This document shows positions 10,901-39,552 of a stretch of DNA of 40,085 nt, piece after piece; position 1 is the stretch's first letter; each line of letters starts with the position of its first letter. The translations under genes and the position numbers were made by a program. The notes under the pieces are model-generated. The model was given only the letters and a program-made list of their open reading frames with translations, searched no databases and was not told the origin of the DNA. This DNA is from Apostichopus californicus (taxonomy: Eukaryota > Echinodermata > Holothuroidea > Aspidochirotida > Stichopodidae), in the NCBI GenBank assembly GCA_020650975.1, contig JAIPMN010002927.1, forward strand, positions 1-40,085. The letters are read 5' to 3'.

Positions 10901-12796
10901 TCTAAGTATCTTTCTATCATTCCCACACTTACGGTTCCACTAATTGTAAGAGATGTTAGGAGATAGACTGATATAAATACTAACAGGGAAGCATCACAAA
11001 ACAAAAGCAACAACTGTATTAATCACATACAAAGCCCACAAGTTCAATTTCCGAAACTGTTGGGACTTTTTTATCATTATCTAAATTAGAACTTGAAATA
11101 GCCCAGGTGCATAGTAAGACATATTTCTATTGATATGTAAGAGGCATTAAGAGCTAGGATAGGGCAGGTCTGGGGGGGGGAGACAATCATTCCACCAGAC
11201 CCCTCCTTCACGCTCTCCTGCCATATTTTCCCAGGCCACAAAATTGACACCAGAAACCCGGGCTGTAGCCCTTCGTGACTCCCCTCTCATTAAGCTTGCT
11301 TATAGTATCCCAAGTCATTGAAATCAACACAAAGAGCTGTTGTGAGTTAAGTCATAACAATAGATGATGGAATGGGAAAGCCTTCAATAACCAAGAAAAC
11401 CCTTAAAATTTTCATTGGTACAATAAATTGAGAAAGTTACCTTATTTGTCTCAGCACAGTATAATCTCACATTTAAGTCTTTCCCTGCAGTAGCGTATGT
11501 ACCTCCATCCAAACAAAAATCCAAACCGTTGATTTCATTGTGAGCCTCTGAAAGTACATTAAAAGAACACAGAAAAGAAAAATATGAAAAGCCAATTAAT
11601 TTAGTAACAATTTTTAAAGTTAAAATGTCTCCCTCACAGATGTATGAAAATAGACTAAAGTTGACTTTAATTAAGCTCCTTGAGGTAAAACAAAAACATA
11701 CAAGCACAAAAGAAAATTAATGGAAGGAAATCTGCAATATTTACCAATGACTGTATCGACTTCCCGAGAGGAGACTAAATCCCAGAGAGAGATACAACCA
11801 TTTGAGCCAGCTGAGAGGAGGGTGGAGGGCTTGGAGGGATGGTATACGAGAGAAAGAACCGGCAGTTCTGCCATGCTGCCTTGATGAAGGTTTTTTAGCA
11901 CAGCTCCAGTTCTACTGTTTAGTAACTATAATCACATTAAAGAAGATAAGCACACATTAAAGTATCATGAATTTTCCAAGATGTCTTGTTCTGTTTCTTT
12001 TAAATGATTTGTTTTCTGGACTACAGTATTAAGACATAAGTAATTATAGAATCCCAGTCCTTCTAGAAACTTTGAATTTACTCTTCAGCATGGCGAGGTT
12101 GCTGTTTCACATGCCAAATTACAATACTTTCAATTCCGATTTTTACAGAATAACTGCTACAAATATGCTTCTGTTCCTAATTGGTAAAACTAATGAAACA
12201 GCCAATGTTCATTTTGTCAAATAAATGAAGAAAGTCTAGGACATCTGTTATGGAAATGTAGTTGGACATCAGTGTTTAATTTTTTATCAAGGGATACAAT
12301 TTTCTTTACAAAACAAGGAATTTTTCATTTTGGATTTGGGAAAAAAAATGTAATCACCCATTCAACTTTTTTTTCATTTTACATTTCAAAAAGCTATATC
12401 TACCAGAATATACAGCACACACAAGAAACTGTGTATTGATGAATTCATATACAAAGTTAAGTTTGCAAGTAGTGATGAAGACACGATTATTTAAGAATGT
12501 CCGAAACAGAAATTGGTTGTCTTGTACGATCTGACTAGCATAAAAAAATGCTCTGGCTGTAACATCTAGTAATGCAACAAACTGCTTGCACTTACAATGA
12601 TACTGCCATTTCCACATCCGACAGCCAACTGGTCCCCTTCCATCGAAAACTGTAGACTGTACACCCCCATCATCTTCTCTTCCATGGAAGCCATGCCCAG
12701 CATCTTGATACCCTTGAAAAGGTCATTTTCTGTGGTCTGTTGGTGGTCAATTTCTTTTCCGACTCTAATCGCAGCCTCTAATCGTCTTCTTGCCAT
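7869..12796 (-). CDS. Seven-bladed WD40 repeat protein (whole gene, 7 coding exons)
   Basis: Joining 12796-12596, 11925-11745, 11547-11441, 10871-10722, 9628-9548, 8780-8568 and 7988-7869 gives one 350-residue frame. Every junction has GT/AG sites and matching phase. Residues 1-43 are a charged, probably helical leader. Seven blades follow at about 44-74, 88-120, 129-158, 184-217, 228-260, 274-306 and 319-350. The clearest blade ends are ISLWDL, LKIWDS and LQLWDL. Blade 7 ends at the C-terminus, so the propeller is complete. WD40 propellers are protein-binding scaffolds. I do not recognise the orthologue group and assign no function or symbol. The start is the ATG just after an acceptor at 12804, which implies an upstream non-coding exon. 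ATTAAA on this strand at 7748-7743 is a plausible poly(A) signal. Confidence 0.85.
8568..8780 (-). CDS. WD40 gene, exon for blades 5-6 (residues 241-311)
   Basis: It lies between acceptor TATAATAAAG and donor AAG|GTGAGT, phase 0 on both sides. It encodes NGKILTASWVNQDALQLWDL (blade 5) and most of blade 6 (YLYCAQFCDGHAVLAGGSG). Confidence 0.87.
9548..9628 (-). CDS. WD40 gene, 81-nt exon (residues 214-240)
   Basis: It lies between acceptor TTATTAATAG and donor AAG|GTATTT, phase 0 on both sides. It encodes IWDSRTASGV, closing blade 4, and PGPHICGSGLDIK, opening blade 5. It is too short to stand out as an open frame, but it fits the blade periodicity exactly. Confidence 0.83.
10180..10510 (+). 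mobile_element. tRNA-derived SINE in a WD40-gene intron
   Basis: A tRNA-like head has a consensus B box, GGTTCGAGTCC, at 10243-10253. A conserved-looking central part (TTGTGTCCTTGGGCGAGG, then ACAGGTGTATGAATGGG) follows. The 3' tail starts GCGCTTTATCAATCC and runs into an ATT/TTA-rich repeat. This order matches tRNA SINEs with a conserved central domain reported from marine deuterostomes. It is antisense to the host gene. Confidence 0.7.
10722..10871 (-). CDS. WD40 gene, exon for blade 4 (residues 164-213)
   Basis: It lies between acceptor CTCTTTCCAG and donor AAG|GTTTGT, phase 0 on both sides. It encodes an insertion-like linker, then GHGMRIFALRFHPDENNIF and GGWDNQLK. The blade is finished by IWD on the next exon. 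Confidence 0.87.
11441..11547 (-). CDS. WD40 gene, exon for blade 3 (residues 128-163)
   Basis: It lies between acceptor GTACTTTCAG and donor AAG|GTAACT. It restores phase 0. It encodes AHNEINGLDFCLDGGTYATA and the degenerate blade end VRLYCAET, where WD is replaced. Confidence 0.87.
11745..11925 (-). CDS. WD40 gene, exon for blade 2 (residues 68-127)
   Basis: It lies between acceptor GATTATAG and donor TTG|GTAAAT and ends in phase 1. It completes blade 1 and encodes blade 2, including VLSLVYHPSKPSTLLSAG and the typical WD end CISLWDL. Confidence 0.87.
12119..12350 (+). mobile_element. Decayed LINE reverse-transcriptase C-terminal fragment
   Basis: Translation in two plus-strand frames gives pieces in the order expected near the C-terminus of LINE polymerases: LQYFQFRFLQ, then TNMLLFLIGKTNET, then CSFCQINEESLGHLLWKC followed by SVFNFLS. 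The C-x2-C...H-x4-C pattern followed by an aromatic stretch is typical. Frame changes and stops show it is dead. It sits antisense in the intron between the first two coding exons of the WD40 gene. Confidence 0.65.
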
Positions 12797-12803
12797 GATG
12801 ACT
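12596..12803 (-). CDS. WD40 gene, first coding exon (residues 1-67)
   Basis: It begins after acceptor TTCCTCCATAG, with a few bases of 5' UTR before the ATG at 12796-12794. It ends at donor ATT|GTAAGT in phase 0. It encodes the charged leader (MARRRLEAAIR...) and the first strands of blade 1 (GVYSLQFSMEGDQLAVG). Confidence 0.85.
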
Positions 12804-13256
12804 CTATGGAGGAATGAAGAGAACATGTTAAGGCTACCAGACACACTTTAAATATTGTCCTCAAACATCCTGCCAGTACTTTCTCAATGTGGGAACGGTC
12901 TCACAGCCACAGGACACAAGGGTAAAACAAATTCCATACTCTCTGGAAGTTGATATTTTCTGGTAGTCTCAGCATAGTGTTCATGAAGTTTTGTTTGTTT
13001 TAATTATAGTATTTATGTTTTGTATATGTATTGTTTACCCTCTTTTTCATACTATGTAATACAGGGAGAAACCTCCTAAACAAGCCTTAGAAAGCTGCTT
13101 TTATCCCTTCTACTTGCAATGTTTGTACAACAGCTATGCATCTTTACTTGACTATTTGATATATGTGTACGACGTGATCATAAAACAAATGAATGAAATA
13201 AAATGAAAGTTTTGAACGTTTAAGATGAGCTTTTGGTATGTGATCAACACTAGCCT

Positions 13257-13615
13257 TTAAAGGGTGTGAAGACTCGCGCAAAATGAAACGTTTAATGCCG
13301 GTTATTTGACCTAGTTTCGAATGAGGTGTAACAGAAGTGTTTGACACCACCATCAATCCCAGAAAATACACACACAGCTAGCTTGCTATACTGTCGGTAA
13401 TTAGACACTAGTAAACAGTTAGTACATACAGCTGCGGTCAATACGCACAGCACAGTGTACAAACAATTCAGGTCCAGCTAAAGATAACAAGGTATCATAT
13501 TTCATTACTGTCTGCATTTTGTAGCGACACAAACAAAACGTCACTTGCAAGCAACAGAAAGTTAACTTTTTCAGATGGCCGCACGCGGTTTGGGGCGAGT
13601 CTTCAATGCCTTTAA
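13257..13615. mobile_element. TTAA-bounded MITE, copy 1 (359 bp)
   Basis: Both ends carry TTAA followed by a 17-bp terminal inverted repeat, AGGGTGTGAAGACTCGC on one side and AGGCATTGAAGACTCGC on the other (14 of 17 identical). A second copy in opposite orientation lies at 24545-24826. No transposase is encoded. TTAA target duplications are known for piggyBac and Kolobok, and the TTAAAGG terminus is closest to Kolobok/T2-type MITEs. It sits in the putative 5' intron of the WD40 gene. Confidence 0.7.
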
Positions 13616-14479
13616 CTATGAAGAAGTGTCTAAGCTTCAAAGTTTTAGATTTAGATGGAATCATTAAGTACTCATTTTCCCAAGTGAAGAGTGTCTACAA
13701 AAGGTCTATTGCAATGACCTTTTGAGTAACAATTCATCACAGTGGTCTCTGCACATAGAACTAAGCACAAATGTGTATATTTAACTCAGCCTATAAACCA
13801 TTTCAAATAGTATAGTGGCCTTTAGTATTACAAACATTTAAGCTTTATTAATGCTATTGGACAAGATTAGCTGGATAGACTTATAAAATGGTCCAGACAC
13901 AATGCTCAGGAGCACACATATAACATTTAGGGGGTGTAAATTGATTTTGAGAACAACTAGCTTGTTGAGACCGACTGCAATGACAAGGAAGGTTTAATTT
14001 ATCAAAATACTGGGGAAACAAAAGTGACCAGTGTGGAGGGAATCAAAGCAGTGCATGTGGCAACCAGTTTTGAGAGAACAAATTTGTCTCACAGCCTTGG
14101 ATGTGGTCCATGGGAAAGAGCCACCAGAAGCTGCAGCATTTTCACACATTTCTTGTTCCCTTGAAAGGATTTTGAAGCACAAAATGATATTTCATGTAGA
14201 AAGAGGAATACACTTCTTCGTATTTAATATATCTGAGATGCCTGGTAGGGTTCAAAAAGGTGAAGCCCTCAACAGTTGAAGTTTTCAGATGGGTCTGTTT
14301 GTTATCTCATACTCATAGCCATTTTTAAGAACAATGTTGTAAGAACTTAGACTCAGAAAGAGGAATTATCCTGAATATCTTTGGATTGTATCTTACAGCC
14401 ATGGTGGGGGAGGGGTGGGGACAGTTGGCAAAGCCACAAATAGTTGTGTAAAGAATACTTTGTAAAAGCAGTGGTCAAC

Positions 14480-15110
14480 TTCCTCATTCACTGCGATTTT
14501 GACGAAAATCGAAATTTACCATTCGCGTCTGTTTTCTGGCTTTACGTATCCTGGTCCTGCACAGTAGGCCTAACTTCGGGCTAGGCTTATCTTACTCGTA
14601 GGACAATTTTCATTCGTCAAATTGCTACCACTCTACAGTGCACGTAGTACTCGTACCACACAGGGTACTGTACTGTACAACAGACTGAGTTAGTGCTACC
14701 AACAATATTATGGTTTGATTCAACACACTAACGATCATTGAACTTTGCGAAGACGAGTGTCGTAATTCTTACCTTAGAAACTTCGAAAAGCGAATATTTT
14801 ACTTAAAATTGTGGAGAACGTAGTTCAAATGTCATTACATTTTTTTGTCGTCAGGAACGCGAAAAGCAACTACAAAGTTCTACGTGACCATATTGTAGTT
14901 TTATGTACTCTGCTAGATAAGCAAACTTGACCTTTGACAAATTATCTAAATTTAACGACGTTCTCTTGCCCAGTGAAAGATAAGACCGACAAATGAAAGG
15001 AATCTTCCTCCATGAGCACAAACTATCTACGTCGATTTTTGCATGAATTTATAGAGTGACATCTACTGTCAGGTGCTGTTGTCTACGTGCAAATGCTGTT
15101 TATCTCATGA
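14480..15110. promoter_or_regulatory. Candidate shared promoter zone of the head-to-head genes
   Basis: The WD40 gene runs left and Miro runs right from this zone. The segment has visibly more CpG dinucleotides than its surroundings. A consensus donor for the minus strand (AAG|GTAAGA, exon end at 14773) marks a likely non-coding first exon of the WD40 gene, placing its start just to the right. I see no clear TATA box. The Miro start could lie here or farther right, so a shared promoter is inference. Confidence 0.35.
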
Positions 15111-17381
15111 TTTCATTGTTTTCTTAAATCTTGAAACTGGTTTGGTGATAACTTCGGAAGCAGGCAATGTAGACATCCTAACATACTAGTGTATCTGCCC
15201 AGGTGGTTAGGCCTTATATCACTCCCAGTATGAACATGTTGTTACTATGTTAGTTACTTACTTTTTACAAAAGCGAAGGCCATCCAAAAGTACAAATTAA
15301 ACCCTACTTATAAAGAAGTAAGAAAAATGTCGAATTTTATATGACTCATTAAGGTTTGGTTATGTAAAAAAAGGAATGATATGGCTACCTATAAATTATG
15401 CAAAGGTTGAAAACCAGGGGTCAATTTCAGGAGAACTTGGACAGTCAGGAGTTCTTGGACAATATCATTAAAACTAAGGGTTGAAACATAAACCATAGGT
15501 CATTGTCTCAATGTAGCAATAGATGTATTTCTGGTAACATCTAACTGCTTGATTGCAGAATATCTTGCATCTCTTACATCTCACAGATAATGACTGGAAC
15601 TTTGGAAGCCCCTTCAGGCCTAGTAGTACTGTAGTAGAGAATGTATGTCGTTCTCAAATACCCCTGTGTGTGTGAGTTGCAGGGTGTTCTGCAATTGCTC
15701 CCATCTAACCAACATATGAATATGAAATTTGGATAATTTCTGCATGGCATCTCAGAGGAAACCTGGAATATGAAAATCAGATTGTTTTTCATTAGGCCTA
15801 CTGACATTCATTTTTCAAGTGTGCAAAAAACAAAATAAAAGTATGACCAAAATGTATGGGAAGTATCCCATTTTTTAGAACAACATGAGAAAATGTTATT
15901 GTTGTGATGGAAGAAATACAAGTATAGTTAAACTAGGTAATTTGGCAGTTGTAGACCAATCTTTCGTGAAACACCACAATTTATATTGTCATGCTTGATC
16001 GGGAATTCCTGGACGCCCATATAACATTATCTGTGCTAAATGTATGCATATTTCTCAAACTTGTTGCCAATTGTAAAACTATTGAGCAACATGCTGCACA
16101 GAATAACTATATATTGTTCCTCTTGAAGTTTGATACAAGGTAAATTCTCTAATGAAAGTTCTGGTGTTAGATTTTGCTCAAAATTACCCAATTTGTGTCC
16201 AATTTTGTGATATCTTCATTCTGAAGCAGTTTATTCCTACATTCACTTTACAAAGTGAAATGTCTCTACCACAAATATGTTCTTACTTTAAGTTACGAAC
16301 AAGTTTGATATAAAACCAACTTAAGTAGAAGTTATTGTTTATTTCCATAGTATCCCAGATCTCCTGACATTTGTTGCTTTCACTACATTGATGTTGTGTT
16401 AGGCCTATGGACATTACTGTCTGTGACTTCCAGTCTTAGCACTTGTTAGGCTACAACTTGTTTTAAGCTAGGCCATGGAAAAAAAGTTTTAAGATTTGTC
16501 TGAACAGCCAGTATGTTTTATGTTTACATTGTTGACAAGTTGAATAACCAAGGGCGTAGGAACCGGGGCCCCCCCCAGTGAAAAATATGGGGGGGGCGGA
16601 AGTATCATTCCCCCCCCCCCCCCGCTCCGCAAGTCAGAAAACCCCTTTTTCATTTCCAAATGAGAAAAAAAATCTCATTTGGAGCACCAAATTGCATATA
16701 AGGCCAGGTGAAAATGCAAAATTATTTACAAAATGGAGTGGGTGTTGAAGTGTGCTATATTGCACCAAAATGCATCTGAGGCCACCTGGAAATGCAATAA
16801 AATTCCCTCCTCTTAGACCCCTCCCCCAGACCACATCAGTCTTCAGCCCCCCCACTCAAAAGTACCTTCCTACGCCACTGTGAATAACAGTAATGTAGCA
16901 TTAAGCCTACAGCCTCAACACCTCTATTGGAACATTACAAGTAGATTCTTATAGAAGCTTACTAGAAATAAAATAAGGAAAAATGGTCTCATGCCCTATG
17001 GAGTTTTTGGAAGTCTGTAGCTGCAGGGGTAGAACAGCACATGATTTATAATGTGTGGTTGCCAGTAGTCACCCTAGTAGTAAAGATATTATTGTCTTAA
17101 AATGGCCAATTACATGCAGAGATATTAGCAGTAACTGTTGAGTTCCTTACATGTCTCTTCAGAATTGCAACTCTTGCTTTACTGTTTCGAGATTGAACTG
17201 GTGAAATGTCAGTACCCAAACCCACTCTCAGACCTCATACAGTAGCTGGTTCCTTTACTCTGAGACATGAACTATTAAATACAACAAAGCTATTAATATT
17301 GAGTCAACTGTCCATCTGATTATTTTAATTCAATGATTGTCATTTGTAATGAAAGACAATTTTTATTCTTTATACTCACAG
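15111..17381 (+). other. Upstream region or first intron of Miro
   Basis: There is no coding frame of substance. The first Miro coding exon begins after a good acceptor (CTTTATACTCACAG), so a non-coding 5' exon must lie upstream, probably between 14.8 and 17.3 kb. I cannot place it with confidence. The hAT-type MITE at 16549-16880 lies within this stretch. Confidence 0.5.
16549..16880. mobile_element. Non-autonomous hAT-type MITE with 8-bp target duplication
   Basis: The element starts CAAGGGCGTAGGAA and ends TTCCTACGCCACTG, which are inverted repeats with two mismatches in 14. It is flanked on both sides by the identical 8-mer TGAATAAC (16541-16548 and 16881-16888). An 8-bp duplication with CA...TG ends is the hAT signature. 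The inside has poly-G and poly-C tracts and no transposase. Confidence 0.85.
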
Positions 17382-17392
17382 GAATCTGCATT

Positions 17393-35271
<17,879 letters not shown>

Positions 35272-35810
35272 CCTGCAAGGTCGACCAATAGATGCTGGAT
35301 CAAACTGTTTGTCTGGTTGCAATAGCTTCGTCGGAGTGTTCCTCCCTCAGATTGGATGAAGGTGTTATTTTTTGCCGTCGGAAACTGCTCTCACATTGAA
35401 CTGCTGCTTCTGACGCTACCGTTGTGTAAGGGAATCCTCTCACCTCTTTCACGATAGCTTGTGAGAGAGGGAGAGAGACAGAGAGGTTTCGAGCAACACA
35501 AGGATTTATTACTCTTGAATTATTTATTCTCTTCATTTGATCATTAACCCTTTCAGTTTCATATTTGTTTACCTACCCCAAGATATGGTAAAGGGACATT
35601 ACCACTGTACCCTGGTCCTGTATTGAATGTGCTATTTTAAATCGATACGCTGAAGTTCTTGATTTATAGGTAAATCGTAAAGCTCACGCCTGCCTAACAT
35701 ACTTGTGGTATCCAAATCTCAAGGCGTGCATGCAAATAATCATCATAGACATCGGACAAAATTAAATTTCTTTCTTCCATTCTTTTCTCAATAAATGCTG
35801 CTCTCAAGCT
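35272..35810 (+). other. RHOT1: Miro 3' UTR with poly(A) signals
   Basis: ATTAAA occurs at 35761-35766 and AATAAA at 35790-35795, about 520 bases after the stop. They are the first good signals and suggest the transcript ends near 35.81 kb. Another AATAAA lies at 36856-36861 and could define a longer form. Confidence 0.55.
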
Positions 35811-36187
35811 TGAATTTTGTATTGTTGGGAGGAGACAAGTTTTGATGGGCATCAATAAGGGTTGAATTAGTTTGTCTAATGGTTTTAATATTGCCAGTCA
35901 TAAAATTGATAGTAAAGCTGTTGTTTGTTTACCATTGTTAGTACAAGGGCGTTAAGAGGAATAGGTTTTCTTTCTTTGAATACATCTTGGAAAGATTTTT
36001 GTTACAGTTGTACCTTTTGGAATCACTGTCTTTGGAGTTAAAATGGTCTGGTATGTTATATCAGAGTGCTTTAGGGTTGAGTTGCAAACATTTGAAAGTC
36101 CCTTACTGAAGTAAAGATTAGGATTAAATGCATATTCATGAGGCATACTGTCGAATACATTAGAGGATATAAATCCGACCTAATGGA

Positions 36188-36655
36188 ATAGACACCCACA
36201 CCCTCACTAGGACATCCATAGAAACTGTTCTCCTCTGTGCAGGATGTATGCGTAGGAAGCTTGTCCTTTTGTTCATGGAACAGCACTCTCTATGGGATAC
36301 TCTCTTACATTTATACATTACTGTGATAGTAATGTGAACCTACACTTAATCATCCATACCTGGCTAGGACATATCCATAGAAACTGTTCTTCTCTGTGCA
36401 GGATGTATGCGTAGGAAGCTTGTCCTTTTGTTCATGGAACAGCACTCTCTATGGGATACTCTTACATTTATACATTACTGTGATAGTAATGTGAACCTAC
36501 ACTTAATCATCCACACCCTTGCCATGACATATCCATAGAAACTGTTCTTCGCTGTGCAGGATATATGCGTAGGAAACTTGTCCTTTTGTTCATGGAACAG
36601 CATGCTCTCTATGGGATACTCTTACATTGATACGTTACTGTGATAGTAATGTGAA
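36188..36655. repeat. Three-copy tandem repeat, unit about 158 bp
   Basis: The block with CCATAGAAACTGTTCT, AGGATGTATGCGTAGGAA and TTTTGTTCATGGAACAGCA recurs at offsets of 157-158 bp (the GACAT starts are at 36211, 36368 and 36526). Copies are almost identical, so the amplification is recent. Confidence 0.92.
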
Positions 36656-36992
36656 TGATACTTCAATGTGATAAAATCCTTGTGTATGGATGGCACTGCG
36701 AGCCTAGCTCATCTTCAAAAGTTGGAATAGGTGCATGTTAACATTGCTAGAGAAGCAAACATGGAACGTTTGATTGGCTGGTACAGTATGCCAGTAGCAA
36801 CATCGTTGTAAATGAAAGCACAACTTTTGGTTTTGTTTACTTATTCTTCATTTCTAATAAATTTTGATTTCACTTGTGAGGTATGGGTACCCGGTGTGTG
36901 TGAGCCAGTAGGTAGCTGAAGCCTAGCATCTTAGGGGGTCCGCATGTCTAATTAGTACAAGTTTGGGTCTGATTTTATTCACAGGCTGGACT

Positions 36993-37042
36993 GGTTATCT
37001 CTTGCAGCCTGGATTTTGCCCTCAGGCTGCCTGTTGATAACC
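36993..37042. repeat. Imperfect hairpin
   Basis: GGTTATCTCTTGCAGCCTG is followed about 10 bases later by CAGGCTGCCTGTTGATAACC. This gives two paired blocks, GGTTATC/GATAACC and GCAGCCTG/CAGGCTGC, separated by a small internal bulge. Confidence 0.6.
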
Positions 37043-39552
37043 CCTGCAGCAGGTGAAATGTTAACAGACAAAATTGTAATGCTACTGGTTGACAGTAGCT
37101 AATTTGTATTCAATACCATTTGTTACAGTTTTTACAATACAAATTTAAGCACAATTGATTTAAATTGACTCGCAGGAATGAATGGTATTAATTTAATTTG
37201 GGAAGTGTTCATTTGTTTGAAAAGCAAGAATTTTTGCATGATTAAAGATGTAACATCTATTATAAGACTGCTATTAGGCATTTGTAATATGAAGTGATAC
37301 AAAGAATGTTTCCACTTGCTAGAATATTAAGCATTGCATATCCACTTTAATATTGATCTTTGAGATGTCAAGTACAAAATGATACAAACTATTTTTAAAT
37401 GAATGTCTCTCTTTGGATATTCTTCTAATATTCTGAACACAGTTACAGTATTTCCTGTAATAAGAGTAAAATTCTTTAACCAGTAAAGCAAAATTATAAA
37501 ATGTAATGACCGAGTCGTTTCTTTCTGATATGTTATGTGGAAGATTCACTTTTCAATGTGTGAATGTTTTAGTAGGGGAATGGGTAGGGAATGTGGAGGA
37601 GGAAGAAATCAAAAAAAGAATATTAGGGGGAGACATTCACAGCCAAGGATGAATTCATAATAATTGTCAACGATTCACAACAATTGTCTTCTCGATTTCC
37701 TTGATAGAGAGATAAAGGATAATAACTAATTCCACATCAGTTTTAGGAAAAGTTTGATAAAATATTGTTATTATTATTATTTTTTTGGGCTTTTCAAAGA
37801 TGTAACTGAGTCTTGCTTGGATGAATTCATACTTGATGTTAATAATTTATATATTTTTGACTAATCCATAAGAGGAGATGCTTGAAATAGGTAATCTTTC
37901 TCTGTAGTTAACCTTACTCCACAATATACTTTCTTAGACGTCGTCATCAGTATTGCCACCAAAGTGTGGGTCCATTATAAATCATTACCGAAGGTTTGAA
38001 AAAGGATTAATTTCCCGGGGGCTCTGACATGCCAATACTATCCCTGGACATTTCAGGAGTCTTAAATTAGATGAGGAGTTGTCAGGAGATGTGTTTTGAG
38101 GTTTGAATATGGGTGACCATTATTTGACTTTATTTAGCATATTTGTTGGCAATACTGACGACTTAAGGGTAGAGTGGGCAAGCCGTCCAGGTTTCATGCC
38201 AAAGATGAAAACTCTTGTCAAAAGAGAGACTCCCTCATATCTCCAAATGTGTGTGTTACAATAGACTGAGCATGACTACCTTTTACCCTGGCATGTATTA
38301 AAACCAGTAGTGATATGTTTGAACGGCAATCTATCTCGTACCCCCTCGATTTGTATCTCAATTACATTTAATACGTTCTAAGTTTGTTAAAGAGTAAAAT
38401 GAAGTACTGCAACAGAATCATGACAACAGTTGAGTGATGCACTGCTGGAGTCTTGTTATTTGAGAAATATATTTGAAATGAGAAACCATACAAAGGGTCA
38501 TCATATTGGTGGAGTTTATGATATTTCATTACATACTGACTATTTGCAGGAGACATTCGTCAGACTGAGACTAAAGTGATATTGATGTCTATCGTCATTT
38601 TGGCGTCGTAACTTCAAGCAATGGGGGGGGGGGGGGGAGGGAGGACAACCTGCTGGAACAATACATATTGTGTGCATAAAGGGTGTGTGCATTGATCCAG
38701 TAGCATGTGGGGATCTGTCTTTTGCCAAACTCCCACCAACCCCCCCCCCTCCCACTCCCATCATCCCTACCTTTATTCTTTCCTACATTGAAAGGTATTT
38801 AAATGACAGAACTGCAGTGCAAAATGGAGTCATGAGAACACAAAAACACATTCAAAAGCGTACGTACACAGGATAGTTTTTTCTGATTCTTCGGTAATTT
38901 TATTTTCTAGTTGACAAAATTCAACCAATATGGTTAAAATCAAGACAATTACCCCACCCCCACCCCCCAAAAAAAACCCACCAGAATGAGGTAGAAAGAG
39001 TGTAAAGCAATTTATTTCAAAGACGTATTTCGTTAAAATATTCCTAGTTTGCTAGGAATGTGTTGTTGTAAAGAATACATTCATGCAGACAAACAAGGAA
39101 TATCAGCCCAATTAGGAATTAAATTTCAACATCTGAAGAAGAAGAAACACTTGTTTCTTTCAAGGAACAGTTTTTTTTTAAATATAACATAAATAATAGA
39201 TACCACAACTTTCTGCATTTTGCTGTACCACTGAACTTGAGACATTCTTGGAAGTACAACGTTGCTTTCGTCATCAAGAAATGAGGTCCCAGTATATGAA
39301 AGGGTCCAAGTAAACAAATAGGTCCCAGAAAACCAATCAATATTTTTCTTAAAAAAGATCTAAATTCTTTTGATTGCTTAGTTGCTAAAGTAGTGGTCAA
39401 GGCAACGTTTCCTGAATCTGCTTAGCTCATTTCGCGGCGCGGTTGGGGTTGAAAACTATTAATATACAACAACCAGATAAAACAACAGTATCGGGCAGTA
39501 TTTTATCACCCTCCATTCCATTTTTGAAGAAAGAATTACGATTAAAACATTG

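Larger units (their letters stand above)
35811..39550. other. Intergenic region downstream of Miro
   Basis: No gene is supported here. Apart from the 158-bp triplication, the stretch holds a hairpin at 36993-37042 and G/C homopolymer tracts near 38623-38640 and 38740-38750. Short open frames look random. Confidence 0.6.
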
